Below, piece after piece: positions 1 to 5,306 of a stretch of DNA of 6,925 nucleotides; position 1 is the first letter of the stretch; each line of letters opens with the position of its first letter. The notes beneath the pieces are model-generated. The model was not told where the DNA came from, ran no database searches, and saw only the letters and a list, made by a program, of their open reading frames with translations. This DNA comes from Rhodanobacteraceae bacterium (GTDB taxonomy: Bacteria; Pseudomonadota; Gammaproteobacteria; Xanthomonadales; Rhodanobacteraceae). The stretch lies in assembly GCA_025928735.1 (NCBI GenBank), contig JAICIW010000121.1, positions 1 through 6,925 of the forward strand. Direction: 5' to 3'. Made by a program: the position numbers and the translations under genes.

Positions 1-30
1 ACTTGGCATTTCAAGTGCATTGCGCAAAAG

Positions 31-62
31 TCACTGGGTCCCGGCTTTCGCCGGGATGACGA
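31..62 (-). repeat. Short GTCAT...CCAGTG hairpin repeat
   Basis: Read on the minus strand this is TCGTCATCCCGGC, loop GAAA, GCCGGGACCCAGTGA. The stem is a perfect 7-bp inverted repeat (39-45 with 50-56) closed by a four-base loop. The flanks GTCAT and CCAGTG recur in the other intergenic repeats of this window. It lies downstream of the minus-strand membrane-protein operon, where it could also protect or end the transcript, but it has no T-tract on the minus strand. Such dispersed hairpins are common in Xanthomonadales. Frames crossing it give the peptide VIPAKAGTQ, a typical artefact of this repeat class. Confidence 0.75.
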
Positions 63-83
63 GCAAAATCAAAGCTTGCATTT

Positions 84-125
84 CGTCATTCCCGGGGCGG
101 CGGTGGCGCGTAGCGCGAGCGCCAC
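84..125 (+). repeat. Degenerate GTCATTCC repeat with GC-rich hairpin
   Basis: It begins with CGTCATTCCCGGGG (84-97), the same left end as the repeats at 1039 and 5121. A GC-rich hairpin follows: GTGGCGC at 103-109 pairs with GCGCCAC at 119-125 around a nine-base loop. The expected right end (CCCGGAACCCAGTG) is not recognisable, although the sequence near 146-154 (GGTGTCTTTT) resembles the bases after the right end of the 5121 copy. I read it as an eroded or rearranged copy. It is 60 bases beyond the stop codon of the gene at 185-760. Confidence 0.5.
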
Positions 126-184
126 GGATGCGCGAGCCAATCGCGGTGTCTTTTCGACGAGACGACGCGGGGCGCGAAAAACCG

Positions 185-760
185 CTACCGAACGGCGCCA
201 TGCTGCGTGTAGGTGCGCAGGTGATAGACGCGGTGCACGTGGTGCGCGCCGAGCCAGCCGCCGATCGTCGCGGTGGCCAGCGAAGCCAGCGCGCAACCGA
301 AGGCCGTCCACATGATGCGCGAGGTGTATTGCGCCACGCTCGCGGCATCGAGGGAGGGAACGCCTTCGGCGGGAACCATCGCGACCGCGCCCGCGAACGT
401 CAGATGCGTCAAGCCGCTGGCGACCAGCAAGGTGGTGGCGGTGACGGAAACGCCCCACACGGCGAGGCCGCGGATCGCGCCCATCTCGGTGTCGTTGCGG
501 CCGTCGAACCAGGTCGCGAACATCGCGCCCAGCCACAGTGACGCGGCCCACGTCAGGATCATCCAGGTGATGGCCCCGCCGGAAACGCCGCGCGCGACCG
601 CCTCGGGGCTTTGCGGATTGAACGCGGAGAATCCCACGGCCAGCCCGAATGCATACAGAAGCGCGGCAATGCCGGTCGCGACGAACCAGCCCGCCCACAC
701 CGCGCCCCAGCGCATCATCGGGTGTTCCTGTGTCACGACCGCACCGCTTTCGACGACCAT
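185..760 (-). CDS. Four-helix integral membrane protein of unknown function
   Basis: 191 residues. The start is the ATG at 760-758, preceded by GAGGAG about eight bases upstream on the minus strand. The frame stays open up to 1003, but that extension would overlap the small gene at 778-918 and looks non-coding. Hydrophobic segments lie at about residues 17-45, 60-84, 95-125 and 148-172, suggesting four inner-membrane helices. The opening motif MRWGAVWAGW, followed by a glycine/alanine-rich helix, resembles a widespread group of uncharacterised proteobacterial membrane proteins, some labelled PhnA-like or YrzE-like. That resemblance is recalled, not searched. The loop at 85-92 (WFDGRNDT) and the basic, His-rich tail (HHVHRVYH near 173-180) are the most polar parts. 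It is the second gene of a two-gene minus-strand operon, 17 bases after the 46-residue gene. No enzymatic motif is visible. Confidence 0.8.
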   Translation of the reverse strand: MVVESGAVVTQEHPMMRWGAVWAGWFVATGIAALLYAFGLAVGFSAFNPQSPEAVARGVSGGAITWMILTWAASLWLGAMFATWFDGRNDTEMGAIRGLAVWGVSVTATTLLVASGLTHLTFAGAVAMVPAEGVPSLDAASVAQYTSRIMWTAFGCALASLATATIGGWLGAHHVHRVYHLRTYTQHGAVR

Positions 761-777
761 GTCGGCATCTCCTCGGG

Positions 778-918
778 TCACGCACAACTGTGCAGCAGCG
801 CCACGATGATCAGGATCGGGATGGGCACGCCGATCAGCCAAGCCAGCACGTAGCCCAATGCACCTTTCTGCCGGTTCGGATCGCCGCTCCTGCGGAACAT
901 CTGTTTCAGTCGTTCCAT
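778..918 (-). CDS. Small single-pass membrane protein (46 aa)
   Basis: The start is the ATG at 918-916, with the Shine-Dalgarno-like GAGGT a few bases upstream. The frame extends further upstream to 1032, but no comparable ribosome site supports those starts. The N-terminal 20 residues are basic and polar (MERLKQMFRRSGDPNRQKGA). A single hydrophobic helix follows at about 21-43, containing GVPIPILIIVALL, and the protein ends in HSCA. The positive-inside rule would put the basic N-terminus in the cytoplasm. It sits 17 bases upstream of the four-helix protein gene, so the two are probably cotranscribed. I do not recognise a named family. The twin-proline VPIP turn in the helix and the near-terminal Cys are the features most worth comparing in homologues. 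Confidence 0.7.
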   Translation of the reverse strand: MERLKQMFRRSGDPNRQKGALGYVLAWLIGVPIPILIIVALLHSCA

Positions 919-1038
919 GACCCACCTCGCGCGCTGAGCCCGGCAACAGTGGAGCACCGTCCGCGTGATTCCGGCGTGAACCCGCACCCTGATGGGTGAC
1001 CATCCCCGGTGAAACCAGGCGCGGCGGATCACCCGACT

Positions 1039-1090
1039 GTCATTCCGGGTCTGCCTGCGCCGTTTGCAGGCAGACCCGGAATCGGTTTTT
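1039..1090 (+). repeat. Perfect 17-bp hairpin of the GTCATTCCGGG family, with T-tract
   Basis: Bases 1042-1058 pair perfectly with 1066-1082 around a seven-base loop (GCCGTTT). The outer stem ATTCCGGG/CCCGGAAT matches the outer stem of the repeats at 5121 and 5207, while the inner stem (TCTGCCTGC/GCAGGCAGA) is different. Five T residues follow at 1086-1090, so for plus-strand transcription it has the shape of an intrinsic terminator. No plus-strand gene ends here. Its likely effect is either to stop stray rightward transcription before the porin operon or simply to be a dispersed repeat. The right-end CCAGTG is absent. Confidence 0.75.
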
Positions 1091-1287
1091 CATACCACGA
1101 TGTCCGGCGGCGCGTGTGGTTGACACGTCCTTCACCGCGCGCATCCCAGAATGTTTTGCGAACTTCTCGAATTCAGGCGAGCGCCTGAGCCGCGTGAAGG
1201 CGATGGCGTGAAACGGCGCCGCCTGCGGACACCGAGGCAGCGGGAATCCGGCCCGGCCGGCGGATTGGCATGGATGCCGGTTCAGGC

Positions 1288-1317
1288 CACTGGATTCCCG
1301 CTTGCGCGGGAATGACG
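1288..1317 (-). repeat. Canonical ATTCCC-N8-GGGAAT hairpin repeat
   Basis: On the minus strand it reads CGTCATTCCCGC, loop GCAA, GCGGGAATCCAGTG. The stem is eight perfect base pairs (1294-1301 with 1306-1313). The core ATTCCC-N8-GGGAAT has the same form as the Neisseria dRS3 element, which is known there as an integration target for filamentous phage. I note only the resemblance of form. Minus-strand translation gives VIPAQAGIQ, a tell-tale peptide of this repeat. It lies in the leader of the porin operon, about 120 bases before the start codon. Confidence 0.8.
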
Positions 1318-1372
1318 CGTCCGGGAATGCCTCTTTGCGAGAGTGACGGACGCCGCGTTCCCGGGAATGACG
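1317..1372. repeat. Composite of partial repeat copies
   Basis: This block abuts the canonical repeat at 1288-1317. The nine-base word CCGGGAATG occurs at 1321-1329 and again at 1361-1369, the second time extended to GGGAATGACGG. GCGTCC (1317-1322) pairs with GGACGC (1348-1353), enclosing a small hairpin CTCT-TTGCG-AGAG (1331-1343). TTCCCGGGAA (1358-1367) is a perfect palindrome. The layout suggests repeat ends inserted into or truncated next to one another, but the order of events cannot be read from one sequence. Confidence 0.5.
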
Positions 1373-1439
1373 GCATCGGAAACAACGGGCGCGCAGCCGG
1401 TCGACGTATTCGCAAAGACGTTCATGGAGGAACGGCGCA

Positions 1440-2612
1440 ATGAAATCCAGACTGGTTTGCCTCGGACTGCTGGCGTGCTGCACGCCAGTGTTGGCCGCGC
1501 AGACGCCGGACCTGTTCGGCCTGTCCACCGAGTACCACTCACCGTCCGGTTTCAAGTTCGGCGCCGAAGGCGTGTATCAATACGACTTCGATGATTTCTC
1601 CAACAATGCAATCGATCCCGTGACCGGCGCGCCCTTGTTCGAGGCCGCGCACACCTGGAATCGCCGCGAGCTCGACCTCTACGCGAAATGGGCGAATGGT
1701 TTCGAGATCGACGCCGGCTACGACTGGGATCGAAGCTGGACCGACAACTACATCAAGTACAGCTCGAAAGAATTCGGCGATTTCCGTGTCGGGCAAATGC
1801 GTGCACAGGTCGGTTGGGAACCGATGGAAGGCGCGCAGTCCTGGACGTTCCTGACGCCGGGCCTGCCCGACCAGGCGATTTTCGAGGACCGCCGCATCGG
1901 CGCCGACTGGAGCTACGGCGGAATCCGGCACTGGCTGTTCCAGGCGCAGTATTTCTGGGGCTCCGATCTCGACGGCAAATATCCGGGACACACATGGACC
2001 GGACGCGTGGTGTTCAACCCGGTCAAGACGAAAAAGGAAGTCGTGCACGTCGGAGTCGCGATTTCGCGCGAACGTCCCGGTGATCACATGGCGCATTTCT
2101 ACGCCGCCCCCGAGGCCACGCTCACCAAGACCTATCTGGTCGACACGCAGCCATTGCCGTTCACGAACGCGATCGATCGCGGCGGACTCGAACTCGGTTT
2201 CATGGGCGGGCCGTTCTACGCGCAGGGTGAATACCTCGCGCTGGCTGCGCATCGCGACAACGGCCTGCCGGAATTTCACGGCCACGGTTATTACGTGCTC
2301 GGCGCGTGGATGCTCACCGGCGACACGCCGCGCACGTACAAGGACGGCGAATTCGATCTGCCCAAGCCCACGCGCAAGTACGGCGCGCTGGAACTGGCGG
2401 CGCGCTACAGCGAACTCGACTTGAGCGATGGCCTCGTGCAGGGCGGTCGCGAACACGACTGGACGGTCGGCCTCAACTGGTACTTCAAGAACCTGAAGGT
2501 CATGGCCGACTACGTGTGGGCGCAGGCCAACCGCAGCCCGGCAAACCTGTATGTGGCACCGGTCGATCCGCGCGTTTTCGAAGTGCGCGCGCAGATCAGT
2601 TTCGGCCCGTGA
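1440..2612 (+). CDS. OprO/OprP-type outer-membrane porin
   Basis: 390 residues. The start ATG follows TGGAGG (1425-1430) at nine bases. A Sec signal peptide is clear: MKSR, hydrophobic 5-14, then VLAAQ with cleavage after Ala19 or Ala20. The mature part alternates aromatic and polar residues as in a beta barrel. The stretch DFRVGQMRAQVGWEP (about 119-133), followed by TPGLPDQAIFEDRRIGADWSY, is typical of the Porin_O_P (phosphate-selective porin) family, and the length is near the family norm. It ends VRAQISFGP, an almost canonical C-terminal beta signal with Phe two residues short of the end. Its role would be diffusion of a small solute into the periplasm. The family name does not prove phosphate specificity. 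Its position 11 bases before a PQQ dehydrogenase suggests it supplies that enzyme's substrate, recalling the porin gene quiX beside quiA in Acinetobacter. LLAC at 10-13 resembles a lipobox but fits a porin poorly. Confidence 0.85.
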   Translation: MKSRLVCLGLLACCTPVLAAQTPDLFGLSTEYHSPSGFKFGAEGVYQYDFDDFSNNAIDPVTGAPLFEAAHTWNRRELDLYAKWANGFEIDAGYDWDRSWTDNYIKYSSKEFGDFRVGQMRAQVGWEPMEGAQSWTFLTPGLPDQAIFEDRRIGADWSYGGIRHWLFQAQYFWGSDLDGKYPGHTWTGRVVFNPVKTKKEVVHVGVAISRERPGDHMAHFYAAPEATLTKTYLVDTQPLPFTNAIDRGGLELGFMGGPFYAQGEYLALAAHRDNGLPEFHGHGYYVLGAWMLTGDTPRTYKDGEFDLPKPTRKYGALELAARYSELDLSDGLVQGGREHDWTVGLNWYFKNLKVMADYVWAQANRSPANLYVAPVDPRVFEVRAQISFGP

Positions 2613-2617
2613 GGGAG
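2613..2617 (+). promoter_or_regulatory. Ribosome binding site coupled to the porin stop codon
   Basis: The porin stop TGA (2610-2612) runs directly into GGGAG (2613-2617), six bases before the ATG at 2624. Ribosomes ending the porin would finish on this site, so translation of the dehydrogenase is probably coupled to it. The site also decides the start: the frame is open upstream to 2306, but that part overlaps the porin gene in another frame. Confidence 0.7.
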
Positions 2618-2623
2618 CACGCC

Positions 2624-5077
2624 ATGAATTCAAGACATTCGGATGCAACGACGGTACGCCGCCATTGGGGACCGTTCACGATCGGCATCGTGCTGATGAT
2701 CGTCGGCCTCTTTTTCGTGATCGGCGGCGTGTACCTGCTGACCCTCGGCGGCACGCCGTACTACCTGCTGGCCGGCATCGGTCTGGCGTTGACCGGCCTC
2801 GGCTTGATCTTCATGCGCGGCTGGTCGCTGTGGCTGTATTTCATCGTGCTGCTGGGCACATTGATCTGGGCGGTGCTGGAGGTCGGGTTCGAACGTTTCG
2901 CGCTGGCGCCGCGGCTGTGGCTGCCGATCGCGGTCGGCATCTACCTCTTGATGCCGTGGGTCGCGCGTCGCCTCAACGAACACTGGGGCGCGTGGGCGCT
3001 GGGCGCGGTGGTGGTCGCCGCCGCGGTGGTATGCACGGTGCCATGGTTCGTTCCGCGTGGCATCCATGGCGTGGCCGTGACGCGCAATCTCCCGGCCGCG
3101 CCGACGCCGTTGGTCGGCAAGGGCGACTGGATCTATTACGGACGCACCGCGCGCGGCGACCGCTTTTCGCCGCTGATGCAGATCGACGCGAAGAACGTCT
3201 CCGGACTGAAACTGGCATGGCAGGCGCATACCGGCGACATGCCCAAGCCGGGTGAAAACAAGGGCGGCGGCGGCAGCGGCAAGGAATTCAATTTCGAGGA
3301 CACGCCGATCGCGGTCAATGGCACGTTGTATCTGTGCACCGGACACCATTGGGTCGAGGCGTTCGATGGCGCCACCGGCAAGATGAAATGGAAGTTCGAT
3401 CCGCACGACAACGAAAAGGCCGACGAATACCACTCCTGCCGTGGCGTGGCGTATTACGCGGCACCGGCGGGAACCAACACGCCGTGTTCGCGCCGGATCA
3501 TTTCGCCGACCGGCGACGCGCGGATGTTCGCGGTGAACGCGGACACCGGAAAGTTGTGCAGCGATTTCGGCGACGGCGGTTACATTTCGCTGAAGGAATA
3601 TCTCGGCAACGTGCCGCCCGGTTTCCATTTCATTTCTTCGCAGCCCCTGGTGATCGGCAATCGCCTGATCACGGGCGGATGGATCCGCGACAACATGGCC
3701 GAGAACGAGCCGTCGGGCGCGGTGCGCGCATTCGATCCGGTCACCGGCAAGCTGATCTGGGCGTGGGACCTCGGCCGTCCGCCGGGGCACCAGGTGGTGC
3801 ATGCGTCGGATCTTCCGCCGGGCACGCAATTGACGCGCGGCACGCCGAACGCATGGGGCACCTACACCGCCGATCCGCAACTCGGATTGGTCTATCTGCC
3901 GCTGGGCAACGCGACGCCGGATTACTACGGCGGCCACCGGCGCGCGTTCGACGATGAGTACAACAGTTCCGTCGTCGCACTCGACTACGAAACCGGCGCG
4001 CCGCGCTGGCACTTCCAGACGACGCACCACGACCTGTGGGATTTCGACCTGCCGATCGGGCCGTCGCTGGTCAATGTGCCGGGGCCGAATGGCACGACGG
4101 TTCCGGCGCTGGTGCAGACCACCAAGCGCGGGCAGTTGTTCATGCTGAACCGCGAAACCGGTCAGCCGATTGCGAAGGTGGTCGAGGAGAAGGTGCCGCA
4201 GGACGTGTTGCCGGGCGACCGCATTTCGCCGACGCAGCCGTTCTCGGTCGGCATGCCTTCCTTGACGCCGCCGGTGCTGAAGGAATCGCAACTGTGGGGC
4301 GGCACGCCGATCGACCAGATGATGTGCCACATCCAGTTCAAGCAGGCGCATTACGAAGGCCACTTCACGCCGCCGCAGGCAGAGAAGACGCTGGTGTATC
4401 CGGCGTATGACGGCGTGATCGACTGGATGGGTGCGTCGATCGATCCGCGCAACTTGTTGCTGATCGCCAACACCAACGACATTCCCTTCATGGTGACTTT
4501 GATTCCGCGCGAGACGGCGGAGAAAAACGGCTGGGTGAAGCCGTGGACCGATCGCAGCCTGGCGCCGCCCAAGACCGAGCGCGGCCTTGCGCCCATGTAC
4601 GGCACGCCGTATGTCGGCAAGGTCGAGCCGTGGATGGATCCGTGGTGGATACCGTGCAATCCGCCGCCGTGGGGTCAACTGGTCGCGATCGACCTGGTCA
4701 CGCGCAAGATCGTGTGGGAGCGTCCGCTCGGCACCACCCGTGACAACGGGCCGTGGCACATTCCCTTCAACCTGCCGATGCAGATCGGCGTATTCAACAT
4801 CGGCGGCAACATGATCACCGCGGGCGGGCTGATCTTCATCGGCGCGACCTCCGACGATTTCATCCGCGCCTTCGACGAACGCACCGGCGAGCTGTTGTGG
4901 CAGGCGCGCTTGCCGGCGGGCGGACAGGCGACGCCTATGACGTATCTCGCCAATGGCAAGCAATACGTGGCAATCGCGGCGGGCGGCCACGGCGGACTCG
5001 GCACCAAGCCGGGCGACGATTTGATGGTGTATGCGTTGCCGCAGAACGCGCATGACAATGCGGCAGCAGCGCGGTGA
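2624..5077 (+). CDS. Membrane-bound PQQ-dependent dehydrogenase, glucose/quinate/shikimate family (paralog 1)
   Basis: 817 residues, close to E. coli Gcd (796). Five transmembrane helices lie at about 17-40, 46-64, 67-88, 95-113 and 122-142, followed by a periplasmic PQQ beta-propeller. Propeller W-motif-like repeats are visible near 244-260, 302-312, 367-381, 450-464, 686-700 and 747-762. Aligned by eye to remembered E. coli Gcd numbering, it keeps Arg266 (R273), Asp354-Asn355 (D356-N357), Trp404 (W411), Thr424 (T431), catalytic Asp466 (D473 in HHDLWD), PQQ-binding Lys493 (K501), Asn607 (N616), Asp730 (D744) and His775 (H789). His262, a substrate-pocket residue, is replaced by Tyr269 with His270 next to it. 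It would oxidise a sugar or cyclic polyol in the periplasm and reduce ubiquinone. A glycine-rich loop (213-219) precedes the first blade. It is cotranscribed with the porin. Quinate/shikimate or another polyol is as plausible as glucose; sequence alone does not decide. Confidence 0.92.
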   Translation: MNSRHSDATTVRRHWGPFTIGIVLMIVGLFFVIGGVYLLTLGGTPYYLLAGIGLALTGLGLIFMRGWSLWLYFIVLLGTLIWAVLEVGFERFALAPRLWLPIAVGIYLLMPWVARRLNEHWGAWALGAVVVAAAVVCTVPWFVPRGIHGVAVTRNLPAAPTPLVGKGDWIYYGRTARGDRFSPLMQIDAKNVSGLKLAWQAHTGDMPKPGENKGGGGSGKEFNFEDTPIAVNGTLYLCTGHHWVEAFDGATGKMKWKFDPHDNEKADEYHSCRGVAYYAAPAGTNTPCSRRIISPTGDARMFAVNADTGKLCSDFGDGGYISLKEYLGNVPPGFHFISSQPLVIGNRLITGGWIRDNMAENEPSGAVRAFDPVTGKLIWAWDLGRPPGHQVVHASDLPPGTQLTRGTPNAWGTYTADPQLGLVYLPLGNATPDYYGGHRRAFDDEYNSSVVALDYETGAPRWHFQTTHHDLWDFDLPIGPSLVNVPGPNGTTVPALVQTTKRGQLFMLNRETGQPIAKVVEEKVPQDVLPGDRISPTQPFSVGMPSLTPPVLKESQLWGGTPIDQMMCHIQFKQAHYEGHFTPPQAEKTLVYPAYDGVIDWMGASIDPRNLLLIANTNDIPFMVTLIPRETAEKNGWVKPWTDRSLAPPKTERGLAPMYGTPYVGKVEPWMDPWWIPCNPPPWGQLVAIDLVTRKIVWERPLGTTRDNGPWHIPFNLPMQIGVFNIGGNMITAGGLIFIGATSDDFIRAFDERTGELLWQARLPAGGQATPMTYLANGKQYVAIAAGGHGGLGTKPGDDLMVYALPQNAHDNAAAAR

Positions 5078-5120
5078 TGATCGCCAGTGAGTGAAAGCTT
5101 CCAGGAAGTCGCAAATTTCT

Positions 5121-5171
5121 TCGTCATTCCGGGGCCGCCGCGGCTTCATCGCGGCGGCACCCGGAACCCAG
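5121..5171 (+). repeat. GTCATTCCGGG hairpin repeat, copy A of an inverted pair
   Basis: The left end TCGTCATTCCGGGGCC (5121-5136) and right end ACCCGGAACCCAG (5159-5171) enclose a perfect nine-base-pair inner stem (GCCGCCGCG 5134-5142 with CGCGGCGGC 5150-5158) and the loop GCTTCAT (5143-5149). TTCCGGG and CCCGGAA extend the stem to 16 pairs with one bulged A at 5159. It lies 43 bases after the stop of the first dehydrogenase, in the spacer before the second. It may stabilise the upstream transcript end or reduce read-through; there is no T-tract after it. Confidence 0.85.
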
Positions 5172-5206
5172 TGTCTTTGCTCTTCCAATAACAACTGAAA
5201 AAGTCG

Positions 5207-5259
5207 CTGGGTTCCGGGTTCCATTGCCGATGAAGCCGGCAATGGCCCCGGAATGACGA
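5207..5259 (-). repeat. GTCATTCCGGG hairpin repeat, copy B, inverted relative to copy A
   Basis: Read on the minus strand it has the same 16-base left end (5244-5259) and 13-base right end (5207-5219) as copy A and the same loop GCTTCAT (5230-5236). Its inner stem is different: CCATTGCCG (5221-5229) with CGGCAATGG (5237-5245), again nine perfect pairs. Copies A and B face each other across 35 bases, so the whole of 5121-5259 can also fold as one long imperfect hairpin. The copy ends 47 bases before the start of the second dehydrogenase. Confidence 0.85.
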
Positions 5260-5274
5260 GAACGGGGAGCGTTT

Positions 5275-5288
5275 GCGCGGGATGACGG
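5275..5288 (-). repeat. Solo end fragment of the hairpin repeat
   Basis: GCGCGGGATGACGG repeats the end of the family (compare GCGCGGGAATGACG at 1304-1317 and GCCGGGATGACGA at 50-62) without its other half. It lies just upstream of the ribosome site of the second dehydrogenase (CGGAG, 5294-5298). A similar solo end (GGGAATGACGG, 1363-1373) lies in the porin leader. It is short, so chance similarity is possible. Confidence 0.35.
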
Positions 5289-5306
5289 TTGATCGGAGAT
5301 ACGAAA

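Larger units (their letters stand above)
919..1439. other. Divergent intergenic region, repeat-rich leader of the porin operon
   Basis: No convincing gene is present on either strand. On the minus-gene side there is a small hairpin (CACCC 985-989 with GGGTG 994-998). The middle holds a perfect 17-bp hairpin (1042-1082). A TTGACA hexamer at 1120-1125 lies within the inverted repeat CGTGT-GGTTG-ACACG (1113-1127), but no good -10 follows at normal spacing, so it is only a weak promoter candidate. A palindrome TCAGGCG-AG-CGCCTGA occupies 1173-1188. A composite of GGGAATGACG-type repeats fills 1288-1372. Promoters for both the leftward membrane-protein pair and the rightward porin operon should lie in this region, but I cannot place them with confidence. 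Confidence 0.6.

Noticed and set aside
761..1003. N-terminal extension of the 191-residue membrane protein up to 1003
   Set aside because: It overlaps the 46-residue gene in another frame. The start at 760 has a strong ribosome site directly upstream and matches the onset of membrane-protein sequence.
1467..1481. Lipobox-like LLAC in the porin signal peptide
   Set aside because: The hydrophobic core would be very short, and a better signal peptidase I site (VLA-A) follows. Porins of this family are not lipoproteins.
1040..1555. Minus-strand frames crossing the porin leader
   Set aside because: They translate through the repeats, giving peptides such as RVIPAQAGIQ or SFPRKRESS that are hallmarks of mis-called frames over this repeat class.
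2306..2623. N-terminal extension of the first dehydrogenase upstream of 2624
   Set aside because: It overlaps the porin gene in another frame and is Arg/Gly-rich. The ATG at 2624 has a good ribosome site and puts the first membrane helix where the family has it.
1539..2648. A 369-codon minus-strand frame antisense to the porin
   Set aside because: It has low-complexity, Arg/Val-rich translation and no family resemblance. The plus frame has a signal peptide, barrel pattern and porin motifs.
5121..5171. Rho-independent terminator after the first dehydrogenase
   Set aside because: The hairpin is strong but no T-tract follows it on the plus strand. Described as a repeat instead.
5121..5259. Possible CRISPR-like repeat-spacer unit
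   Set aside because: There are only two copies, in opposite orientation, with hairpin structure and no regular spacers or cas genes.
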